The notes under the pieces are model-generated. The model was given only the letters and a program-made list of their open reading frames with translations, did no database searches and was not told the origin of the DNA. 41,189 bases of DNA from an uncultured Verrucomicrobiales bacterium (GTDB lineage Bacteria > Verrucomicrobiota > Verrucomicrobiia > Verrucomicrobiales > Akkermansiaceae): the NCBI GenBank assembly GCA_937928425.1, contig CALFVL010000047.1:1-41189 (forward strand), written 5' to 3'. Both the position numbers and the translations under genes were made by a program. Shown in pieces: positions 26,523 through 33,208 of this stretch. Position 1 is the first letter of the stretch, and each line of letters begins with the position of its first letter.

Positions 26523-27452
26523 ATGCGTTTAGTCTTCATGGTGACTGGAGAGATTTCCGAGCCGACCTTTGCTGAGGGCTTGGCAGGGGAGCATGAGGTC
26601 GTGGGGCTGGTAACACAGCCAGACCGTAAGGTGGGGCGTAAGCAGATCGTGACTTCTCCTCGGGTGAAGGACTTGGCGCTGGCTGCTGGGATTCCGCTCA
26701 TTCAGCCTCAGTCGATCAAGGAGGAGGCTGCTTTGGCTCAAGTTCGGGAGTGGGAGCCAGAGGTCATCGTGGTGATGGCATACGGGCAAATTCTCCCACA
26801 AGAACTCATCGAAATCCCTTCTAAGGCGATTATCAATCTCCATGCTTCATTATTGCCGAAGTATCGGGGGGCGTCCTGTATTCAAGCAGCGTTGATGAAT
26901 GGAGATGAGCAAAGTGGCTGGAGTGTCATTCATGTGGTGAAGAAATTAGATGCAGGAAATGTCATCCTTCAGCAGGCTTTTACGTTAATGGAAAGGGAGA
27001 CGGGTGGGGAGCTCCATGATCGACTCGCAGCAGCAGGACCGGCGGCCTTTCGTGCAGCCATTCAACTTTTTATGGAGGAGGGGGAAGTCGTGGGGGAGCA
27101 GCAGGATGAGTCCTTGCAAAGTTACGCACCAAAGCTGGGGCGAGAGGATGGATATTTAGACTGGTCGCGGCCGGCGCAGGAGCTGGAGCGCTTAATCCGG
27201 GCCTTTTATCCTTGGCCGGGAACTTCAGCGGGGATGGGGGAGAAGCGGTTAAAAATTTTTCCTCAAGTGGAGCTCAGAAGTGGTGGAGGATGCCCAGGGG
27301 AGTTCTTAGGAGAGCTTGATGGAGGAATTGAGATTGCCTGTGGAGTAGGGAGTCTTTTGTTAAGAGAAGTCCAGCTGGAGGGTGGGCGGCGAATGAGTGG
27401 GAAGGAATTATTACGAGGGCATCGCGAGCTTTTAGGCAGAGGGCTGAAGTAG
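26523..27452 (+). CDS. fmt: Methionyl-tRNA formyltransferase Fmt
   Basis: Transfers formyl from 10-formyl-THF to initiator Met-tRNA. 309 residues, the usual length. Catalytic residues Asn and His lie in AIINLHASLLPKYRGAS and Asp in KKLDAGNV, equivalent to N108, H110 and D146 of E. coli Fmt. The early TQPDRKVGRKQIVTSPRVK loop for tRNA binding is present, as is the C-terminal OB-like domain from about 215 (LDWSRPAQELERLIRAFYPWPG). It follows adk with 11 bp between them. No def gene is visible in the window. Confidence 0.93.
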   Translation: MRLVFMVTGEISEPTFAEGLAGEHEVVGLVTQPDRKVGRKQIVTSPRVKDLALAAGIPLIQPQSIKEEAALAQVREWEPEVIVVMAYGQILPQELIEIPSKAIINLHASLLPKYRGASCIQAALMNGDEQSGWSVIHVVKKLDAGNVILQQAFTLMERETGGELHDRLAAAGPAAFRAAIQLFMEEGEVVGEQQDESLQSYAPKLGREDGYLDWSRPAQELERLIRAFYPWPGTSAGMGEKRLKIFPQVELRSGGGCPGEFLGELDGGIEIACGVGSLLLREVQLEGGRRMSGKELLRGHRELLGRGLK

Positions 27453-27491
27453 GGTGAATTTTGGGGGAGGCTTGCTTTTGCTCTTTTCGGT

Positions 27492-27513
27492 GATGATGAG
27501 TCCTGCCATCATC
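27492..27513 (+). promoter_or_regulatory. Inverted repeat just upstream of pyrH
   Basis: GATGATG, 8-nt loop, CATCATC: a 7-bp perfect stem ending 11 nt before the pyrH start. It could be a leader hairpin affecting translation, or an operator. Its function is unknown. Confidence 0.4.
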
Positions 27514-27524
27514 TTCTGAGGAAC

Positions 27525-28256
27525 ATGAGTGAGCTTTCAGAGATCCGGAATTTTAAAAGAGTCGTTTTGAAACTCAGCGGGGAGGCCCTGAGGGCTTCTG
27601 GGAGTCATGATAATATTTCGCCAGAAATCGTGGAACGAATAGCGCGGGAGATTCATGAGGCGAGGGCGTCGGCGGGTGTGGAGTTAGCGATCGTCGTAGG
27701 TGGAGGAAATTTTTGGCGAGGGGCGGCAGCGAGTGCGCGGGGAATGGACCGAGCTACCGCAGACTATGTGGGGATGTTAGCTACGGTGATGAATGCGCTG
27801 GCTTTACAGGCTGCTTTAGAAGAAGAGGGTGAGGAGTGCATCGTCCACTCGGCAATTCACATGCAGAATGTTGCGGAACCATTTATCCGCCGGAAGGCTT
27901 CACGCCAAATGTCACGCGGAGCGATCGTTATCTTTGCCGCAGGCACTGGAAGCCCCTTTTTCTCCACTGACACGACTGCCGCTCTGCGAGCGAATGAGAT
28001 GAATGCAGATGTCATTTTCAAGGCGACTATGGTGGATGGGGTGTATGACTCAGACCCTAAGAAAAATCCAGAAGCGGTCCGCTATGAGACTGTGTCGTTC
28101 CGGGAGTGCATCAGCAAGGAGCTAGGCGTTATGGATACCACGGCATTCAGTCTCTGTATGGATAATGGGATCCCGATTATCGTCTTTGATCTCGAGAAAA
28201 AAGGGAATATCCAACTCGCTCTCAATCGCCAAGAAATCGGAACGATCGTCCACTAA
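27525..28256 (+). CDS. pyrH: Uridylate kinase PyrH
   Basis: Phosphorylates UMP to UDP in pyrimidine metabolism; hexameric amino-acid-kinase fold. 243 residues with [10 protein letters not shown] near the N-terminus, [10 protein letters not shown], the [21 protein letters not shown] signature, [20 protein letters not shown] and [17 protein letters not shown] stretch lies only 3 nt before the ATG, too close for a normal Shine-Dalgarno. It precedes frr by 28 bp, the common pyrH-frr order (tsf and rpsB are not next to it here). Confidence 0.96.
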   Translation: MSELSEIRNFKRVVLKLSGEALRASGSHDNISPEIVERIAREIHEARASAGVELAIVVGGGNFWRGAAASARGMDRATADYVGMLATVMNALALQAALEEEGEECIVHSAIHMQNVAEPFIRRKASRQMSRGAIVIFAAGTGSPFFSTDTTAALRANEMNADVIFKATMVDGVYDSDPKKNPEAVRYETVSFRECISKELGVMDTTAFSLCMDNGIPIIVFDLEKKGNIQLALNRQEIGTIVH

Positions 28257-28284
28257 TCGCTACTTTTAAAACCTACTTTAACCC

Positions 28285-28851
28285 ATGGAAACATCCGAAG
28301 CAATTAACCAGGTCACTGAGGCCATGAAGAAATCAGTGGAGCACACTCGCTCTGAATTTACCTCTATCCGGACGGGGAAAGCCTCACCGGCCCTTGTCGA
28401 GAATCTTGATGTCTCGGTGGCCGCTTATGGAAGCGTGATGAAGCTTAATAGTCTTGCCGTGATCACGGCTCCTGAGCCGAGGATGCTCGTGGTCCAGCCC
28501 TTTGATCCTTCCACTTCTGGAGATATCGAAAAGGCCATTCGTGAGAGTAAGCTGGGCCTGAACCCTGTGAACGAAGGGCAGAGGATCCGCTTGCCGATTC
28601 CTGAACTCTCTGAGGAACGCCGCGTTGAGATGGTGAAGTCAGTGAAGTCGATGGCAGAGGAGGGGCGAGTCAGGGTCCGTGGAGCACGTAAAGACGGGAT
28701 GGACTTAGGTAAGAAGATGAAGGCTGATAATGAGCTGACTGAAGATCAGCAGCGAGACTTTGAAGCCTCTGTTCAAGAACTCACGAATCAGTATGTCGGT
28801 GAGATTGATGCACTCACGGAGGCTAAGGAGAAAGAGGTGATGACAGTTTAA
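28285..28851 (+). CDS. frr: Ribosome recycling factor
   Basis: Splits post-termination ribosomes together with EF-G. 188 residues, close to the 185 typical. Diagnostic blocks are VEHTRSEFTSIRTGKASPALVENL, PFDPSTSGDIEKAIRESKLGLNPVNEGQRIRLPIPELSEERR and the helix VRVRGARKDGMDLGKKM near the end of domain I. It is co-transcribed with pyrH. No terminator-like hairpin is obvious in the 188 bp after it. Confidence 0.97.
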   Translation: METSEAINQVTEAMKKSVEHTRSEFTSIRTGKASPALVENLDVSVAAYGSVMKLNSLAVITAPEPRMLVVQPFDPSTSGDIEKAIRESKLGLNPVNEGQRIRLPIPELSEERRVEMVKSVKSMAEEGRVRVRGARKDGMDLGKKMKADNELTEDQQRDFEASVQELTNQYVGEIDALTEAKEKEVMTV

Positions 28852-29039
28852 GACTTAGATTAAGCTACTGCCGGAGCGAGTGCGGGCTAATTCTCTAGAA
28901 AGACTGAAATCTGCTGCCCTGCGTGTGGGGTGGGCATTGGTCAAAAAAAGTCACCCGTCCTCGAGCTCGTGCTACCTATGAGAGTTCTGAGCTTAGAGAA
29001 AGGCTTCCTTTTGTCAGTAAATTCTGTCTTTTTTGAGGA

Positions 29040-29846
29040 ATGCTACGCCCAAGGAAGAAGTTTACGGTCTATGATTTACAGAAAGAGAAAGGGAAGCGCT
29101 GCCTGACTCATATCCATGTAAAATCACCGGAGGAAGCAGCGGCAGCTGAGGAGGCGGGGGTAGATATCATGAGTTGCAGCTTCGACTCTCCTGCTTCTCA
29201 GGCGCGCCTACCAACTCTTATCGAGGCCGCGCCAAATAGCTTTTTCTCCTGTGCCACTCCCCATGGATTAGCTTCTCCAGAAGAGGCTATCCGAGTGGGA
29301 TTTAAGGCCTTAGAAATGGGGGCGAGTTCGGTTTACTGTTCAGGCAGCCCCTATCTTATCGAGGCCATGGCTCGGGAGAGAATCCCAGTGGTTGGGCATC
29401 TTGGGCTGGTTCCACGCCATGTCACTTGGACGAATTATCGTGCCATAGGTAAGACTGCGAAAGAGGCAAAGGAACTTTATCAGGCGATGAAGACCCTAGA
29501 GTCAGCTGGTGCTTATGCGGCTGAAGTGGAGTGCCTCCCAGAGAATCTCGCAAGTTTCCTAGCCTCTCAAACCGCGATGCTTTTGATGTCTCTGGGGTCT
29601 GGAAAGGGCTGTGATACGCAGTTTTTATTCTCGGATGATATTTTAGGAGATTATGATGAGCGCCTTCCTCGTCATGCTAAGGCCTACCGCGATTTCGCAG
29701 CAGAACATCGGCGTTTGCAGGCTGAGCGGATTGCCGCTTTTGGTGAATATGTTAAGGATGTTAAAGAGGGGGACTTTCCTGAAGCGAGTCATCTGCTCCA
29801 GATGGACGAGAGTGTCCTTGAAGAAGTGAAAGCATCCATGAGCTAA
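29040..29846 (+). CDS. PanB-fold protein (ketopantoate hydroxymethyltransferase homologue) lacking metal ligands
   Basis: 268 residues, about PanB length, with the (beta/alpha)8 PanB pattern: KKFTVYDLQKEKG, HIHVKSPEEAAAAEEAGVDIM, GHLGLVPRHVTW and ESAGAYAAEVECLPENLA. Compared with E. coli PanB by eye, the metal ligands D45 and D84 and the ligand-region E114 are replaced (SCSFDS near 45-50, Ala72, Ser101), while the catalytic-type Glu (E164, E181 in E. coli) and the GHLGL block remain. A different reaction or a loss of catalysis is likely. It stands between frr and a small membrane protein, with no panC nearby. A GAGGA directly abuts the ATG. Confidence 0.72.
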   Translation: MLRPRKKFTVYDLQKEKGKRCLTHIHVKSPEEAAAAEEAGVDIMSCSFDSPASQARLPTLIEAAPNSFFSCATPHGLASPEEAIRVGFKALEMGASSVYCSGSPYLIEAMARERIPVVGHLGLVPRHVTWTNYRAIGKTAKEAKELYQAMKTLESAGAYAAEVECLPENLASFLASQTAMLLMSLGSGKGCDTQFLFSDDILGDYDERLPRHAKAYRDFAAEHRRLQAERIAAFGEYVKDVKEGDFPEASHLLQMDESVLEEVKASMS

Positions 29847-29903
29847 CAGGGCGCTTACTAGAAAATTGGGCCTTACAAGGAATCGAATTTTTCTCAGAAG
29901 TGG

Positions 29904-30269
29904 ATGAACCTGAAGCGGAAGAAATTATTGGTGATCTTCACCATACTCCTTCTGGGGATCGTGTGTTTTGAGGCTCTGCGTGGGCCTCGGAGTATTTTTG
30001 CAGGCTTCGATCATGGGGTGGATGCTCGTTACCAACGAATTTCTATAAGCCACGATAAGCAAGCAGTGCTCAGTGAACTGGGCGAGCCACAGAAGATCGG
30101 GGACGAATTACTGCTTCCACAGAGGAGGGGTTTTGAAGTCCTATTTCGTCAGGCGGAAGGGTCTTCTGCGGTGGAGTATTATCAGTGGATCAATGGGAGG
30201 AACTGGTATTACTGTATCGGCTTTGATGCTGCTGGGAGAGTGGTCATAAAAGGGGAGGGCCATTCTTAG
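29904..30269 (+). CDS. Small membrane-anchored protein, possibly SmpA/BamE-like
   Basis: 121 residues with an N-terminal hydrophobic segment (LLVIFTILLLGIVCFEAL, about 8-25) preceded by positive charges, so an anchor or uncleaved signal. The short domain contains ISHDKQAVLSELGEPQKIGDE, reminiscent of the helix-turn entry of SmpA/OmlA (BamE) folds, and ends in aromatic-rich strands (YYQWINGRNWYYCIGFD). The similarity is weak. It follows the PanB-like gene by 57 bp on the same strand and is the last backbone gene before the accessory island. Confidence 0.55.
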   Translation: MNLKRKKLLVIFTILLLGIVCFEALRGPRSIFAGFDHGVDARYQRISISHDKQAVLSELGEPQKIGDELLLPQRRGFEVLFRQAEGSSAVEYYQWINGRNWYYCIGFDAAGRVVIKGEGHS

Positions 30270-30296
30270 TGAGAGTCGTATGAGAAGAGGGACTGC

Positions 30297-30590
30297 TTAG
30301 ACTCGAGTGAGGGGGTAAATGCTCACATCTACGCCGGGACTAGCGAGACTAGATGTGGGGTGATGAGTGATGTCAAAGCCGTCCCAGTGGAGAGGAGCGA
30401 GGCTGATCTGGGCTGGGGCCACAGGGCAGAAGGAGTAGGGCGAGTGATGGACTTGCCCACAGGAGATTTCTTTTTTTGGAGATTCGGAGAAGAGTAGGTA
30501 GCGCTCTAGGAGGAAGAACTCTAGACTGCCGGGTTCTGCGGTTCTCAGAGCTCCTAGTTGAGGTGAGTGGTAGCTCGCTGCCACCTTCAC
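30297..30590 (-). pseudogene. C-terminal remnant of a DUF2071 (YqjF-like) protein
   Basis: The roughly 97-residue frame contains blocks typical of the DUF2071 C-terminal half: GSLEFFLLERYLLF, VHHSPYSF and the end GVDVSIYPL. Full family members are about 230-250 residues. Upstream in frame a TGA follows within ten codons of the GTG used here, and beyond it lies repeat sequence (30600-30817). The 5' half was therefore lost, probably by insertion or deletion next to the IS3 element. The family match is by eye. Confidence 0.55.
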
Positions 30591-30599
30591 CGCTTCCTT

Positions 30600-30817
30600 C
30601 TGTTGGTATCATATTTATCAACCTTATCAGAAGTATCATCCCCTCCGCCAGAGGCGGTCGGTTTGACGCTTACCCCTCAAAAACTGGGAGCCACTTCTTC
30701 CAGTCAACTGGGTCGCCCTCCACCCCGAAGGCCGCAGCATCAGGCAAGCAGCCTGACCTGAAGTATCATACCTTCATAAAAATAATGAAAGCATCATCCC
30801 GCAAGGGGGAGCTGTAG
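30600..30817. repeat. Non-coding stretch with a recurring AAGYATCATCCC motif
   Basis: Three near copies in direct orientation: AAGTATCATCCC at 30631, AAGTATCATACC at 30761 and AAGCATCATCCC at 30789. Two are followed by short hairpins (CCGCC/GGCGG and CCC/GGG around GCAA). It also holds one copy (30658-30673) of a 16-bp sequence that recurs beyond the IS3 at 32177-32192. A plus-strand frame across it shows no recognisable protein. It ends at the IS3 left end. Confidence 0.5.
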
Positions 30818-30852
30818 TGTCTCCCCGGATGTTGGACAGCCGATAGTGTTAT

Positions 30853-31704
30853 TTAGGCTACGTTTTTGCATAGGTCTTGGTTTCTTTGATTTGGTGTCTG
30901 GTAATTGAGGGCTTGGTGAGGCCGTGTGTGATTGTAGTGGTCGATAAATTTTGCCAGCGCATGGCGGGCCTCTGCGAGGGAGTTGAAGCGATTGCACCAA
31001 CAAAATTCTTCTTTAAAGGTTTTGATGAAGCGTTCGCAAAGTCCATTTTGTTTGGGAGTATATGGCGTGATGTATTCTTGTTTAAGTCCGTAATCTTTGA
31101 CCACTGAGCGGAAGCTGCGTGAGCCAAAGACAAGGCCGTTGTCATGACGTAGCAGCATGCCTTCAGGGGCGTTGTGAAGGGTTCCGAAGCGAGCAAGTAG
31201 GGCTTCTTCCAAAGCTCGTTCGACAGTTTTTGATTTGCCGGTGAGTTCGATGGCATGGCCTAGAACTTCGCGTGTGCAGCAGTCGATCACTGGTGCAAAG
31301 ACGCACCATCCATCTTCACCACAGAAGATATTCCCGAGGTCGGTGGCCCAGCGTTCGTTGGGTGTTTCGGTGGCCGATTTATTGCTCTCTACGCGTGGTC
31401 GGCTTCCGGTTTTACGCTTGGGCAGGGTCCAGCCTTTGAGCTTCATGATGCGGTGGACTTTCTTCCGATTTACCAAAATACCTTTGATGAACCGAAGACG
31501 GCTCCAAGTGCCTCGAACACCTAAAAAGGGTTCTGCCTCGTGAAGCGCTTTAATTTGGTTGGCTAGCTCCTCGTCGATGACGGGTGGCTTAGGATCTCTG
31601 GGTTCGTAGTAAGCGGTGGACCGTGGAAGATCGAACCAGTTGCAAAGCTTAGTCAGAGAGGGTGCTTTTCCCGACGTGAGAAGATTGGATCGAACGGCTT
31701 TCAT
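30853..31704 (-). CDS. IS3-family transposase OrfB (DDE integrase domain)
   Basis: 283 residues with an HTH_21 region (FLGVRGTWSRLRFIKGILVNRKKVHRIMK) and an rve integrase core. The DD35E triad is Asp122 (WATDLGNIF), Asp188 (LRHDNGLVF) and Glu224 (NGLCERFIKTF), with exactly 35 residues between the last two. Its ATG overlaps the orfA stop in ATGA, in the -1 frame, so it can be made by coupling or by frameshift fusion as in the IS3 family. Confidence 0.95.
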   Translation of the reverse strand: MKAVRSNLLTSGKAPSLTKLCNWFDLPRSTAYYEPRDPKPPVIDEELANQIKALHEAEPFLGVRGTWSRLRFIKGILVNRKKVHRIMKLKGWTLPKRKTGSRPRVESNKSATETPNERWATDLGNIFCGEDGWCVFAPVIDCCTREVLGHAIELTGKSKTVERALEEALLARFGTLHNAPEGMLLRHDNGLVFGSRSFRSVVKDYGLKQEYITPYTPKQNGLCERFIKTFKEEFCWCNRFNSLAEARHALAKFIDHYNHTRPHQALNYQTPNQRNQDLCKNVA

Positions 31705-32024
31705 GAGTTCACGTCGGGGTAGGGCTTTCCCTGGATGTCACAGGCTATTTTGTAGGCTTCCATCTGCATCGTTAGGTCCCCGATCTTGGCGAGGAGATCC
31801 TTTTCCTTGGCTTTGTGTTTCGCCTCAGCATCACGTGGGTGGGAGCGTAAAGCTTCGGTTCCCATGTCGATAAAATCGGACTTCCACTGCTCAATCTCAC
31901 CGATGGTGAGATCATGGGTTCGAGCGACTTCAGAGGCTGTCGTTTTGCCTTTGATGATTTCGGTCACGATTTCAGCTTTTCGCCTAGCCGTCCAACGTTT
32001 GATATCTTTGGATTCTTCACTCAT
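31701..32024 (-). CDS. IS3-family transposase OrfA (helix-turn-helix)
   Basis: 107 residues. An HTH_Tnp_1-type region (KRWTARRKAEIVTEIIKGKTTASEVARTHDLTIGEIEQWK) binds the IS ends, followed by a leucine-rich coiled coil (LLAKIGDLTMQMEAYKIA). The stop overlaps the orfB start by 4 bp. Confidence 0.92.
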   Translation of the reverse strand: MSEESKDIKRWTARRKAEIVTEIIKGKTTASEVARTHDLTIGEIEQWKSDFIDMGTEALRSHPRDAEAKHKAKEKDLLAKIGDLTMQMEAYKIACDIQGKPYPDVNS

Positions 32025-32083
32025 GACAGCGCGAGAGATTGAGGATTGTTCGTAAGCTCGTCGACAATTCCTTTCGGAGCCAA

Positions 32084-32112
32084 GGCCCCCGACATGCGTC
32101 GGTTGAGGGGCC
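32084..32112. repeat. Nested hairpin in the IS3 leader
   Basis: GGCCCC pairs with GGGGCC around an inner CCGAC/GTCGG stem (one C is shared between the two possible pairings) with an ATGC loop. It lies between the IS right end and orfA. It could block read-through transcription into the transposase gene. Confidence 0.55.
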
Positions 32113-32164
32113 TCGTTCCAAAAGAAAATGTCTCCTTATTACCTGTCCAACTCTCAAGGGGGAC

Positions 32165-32297
32165 GCTCCAGAGCACTCGGTTTGACGCTTACGAGAAGCA
32201 CTGTCACATTGTGACTCTTGTGGATATATTCGCTCACGCGAATACTTTACGCCGCAAGCGGCGGGGAATCAGACCCAAAGAGATTGAATCAACCTAC
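32165..32297. other. Intergenic stretch with three short palindromes and a 16-bp repeat
   Basis: There is no credible gene. It contains TCGGTTTGACGCTTAC at 32177-32192 (also at 30658-30673), GTCACA-T-TGTGAC, TATTCGC-TCAC-GCGAATA and CGCCG-CAAG-CGGCG in succession. These look like a degenerate repeat or mobile-element remnant rather than a terminator, since no T-run follows. Confidence 0.45.
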
Positions 32298-32321
32298 TAA
32301 AAACGGCCATGACCGCTTTTA
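32298..32321 (-). terminator. Terminator of the island operon
   Basis: Minus-strand reading: AAAAGCGG, a 6-nt loop, CCGTTTTT, then AG. It starts 24 bp after the stop of the last operon gene. The A-tract before the stem makes it potentially bidirectional. Confidence 0.65.
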
Positions 32322-32344
32322 TTGGATTTCCTGAGAAAATTTAT

Positions 32345-33208
32345 CTAATAAGCGAACCTCTTCTTACCCCAATAGAGTAAAGACCCAATCAAAAGAGCAA
32401 TCGCGGCGATGATCCGCCACGAGAACTTGAATACCTCTTTCGTGGGGGCTGTGCTTTCTTCGTTTTGGGAGCTAGGCTGCCTCAAAATCTTCTTTTTCCG
32501 AATAGAAGTGATCATTGCTGGGACGTTTTGATCTGTGAGAGTAAAACTCTCACAACCTGGCCAGTTGGAGATCAACCAATTAGCCAAATGATCAACCTTC
32601 TCCTCATGAGGGATGACACCAGATTCATAAGGATCAAGAGGGTTATATCCAGAATCCATTTTCTTCAATCTCGAAACAATAATCGAATAAGCAAATTTAG
32701 ATACATCATCAGCATATGAACGAGTATATTCACCTTCTTCTTTAGTTACTCTCCCATCCCGAAAAAGAGTATTAAAAAATATTGGAATGAGCTCTCTCCC
32801 ATTGTTTTTTGAGAAACTTGATGCGAGACAAAACATAAGGAAGAACCCGCGTGATTCCTTCTCATCATAAAGGAGTTCTATTATCTCCGACTGGTCAGAT
32901 ATAAGATCTTTATTATTTGAGATAGCACCTACAATAAGACTTCCTGTTGAAGCTCTATTCCCCCTAATAGGATCTTTATCTTCATTAAATAATAAAGTCG
33001 CAAATCCTCTGGAGAGTTCTGCGTCTGAAAATCCTTGCAAAATTTGTTCCTCCTCTGGAGTGAGCTTATATGCCCTCAGGGAAAATTCCCGAGGGGTTTC
33101 AATCACATCAAGAATCGCCTCAGCCACTTCGTTATCACGACCCGACGGAGTAAACGCAAATGAAGCACTTAATAGAGAGAAGCTAATTACCAAAATTATA
33201 AAACCCAT
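32345..33208 (-). CDS. Unrecognised protein with signal peptide and C-terminal membrane anchor
   Basis: 287 residues from the ATG at 33208 (MGFIILVISFSLLSASFAFT, a good signal peptide). A GTG at 33235 would add nine residues. The start lies inside the preceding gene, with a 26-bp overlap. The middle is mixed and mostly helical (LTPEEEQILQGFSDAELSRG, SFSKNNGRELIPIFFNTLF, TRSYADDVSKFAYSIIVSRL). The end has WRIIAAIALLIGSLLYWGKKRFAY, a TM plus basic tail, so the protein is probably a type I anchored extracytoplasmic protein. I recognise no family. It is AT-richer than the backbone. Position makes it a partner of the peptidase-like protein. Confidence 0.65.
   Translation of the reverse strand: MGFIILVISFSLLSASFAFTPSGRDNEVAEAILDVIETPREFSLRAYKLTPEEEQILQGFSDAELSRGFATLLFNEDKDPIRGNRASTGSLIVGAISNNKDLISDQSEIIELLYDEKESRGFFLMFCLASSFSKNNGRELIPIFFNTLFRDGRVTKEEGEYTRSYADDVSKFAYSIIVSRLKKMDSGYNPLDPYESGVIPHEEKVDHLANWLISNWPGCESFTLTDQNVPAMITSIRKKKILRQPSSQNEESTAPTKEVFKFSWRIIAAIALLIGSLLYWGKKRFAY

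Larger units (their letters stand above)
30818..32164 (-). mobile_element. IS3-family insertion sequence
   Basis: About 1.35 kb with two overlapping minus-strand transposase ORFs. The left end begins TGTCTCCCCGGATG, then GTTGGACAG. The right end, read on the minus strand, is GTCCCCCTTGAGA then GTTGGACAGG. The inner nine bases match perfectly and the outer part imperfectly. The outermost base is uncertain by a few nucleotides. No target-site duplication of 3-4 bp is evident. Both ORFs are intact, so the element may be active. Confidence 0.85.

Noticed and set aside
30476-30817. 113-residue plus-strand frame over the DUF2071 remnant and repeats
   Set aside because: It overlaps the remnant on the other strand and runs through repeat sequence, with no family features.
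32165-32297. Integron attC site
   Set aside because: The palindromes do not show the paired R''/R' seven-base core sites, and no integrase gene is present.
32046-32300. 84-residue plus-strand frame across the IS3 right end
   Set aside because: It crosses the IS boundary, the leader hairpin and palindromes, so it is not a gene.
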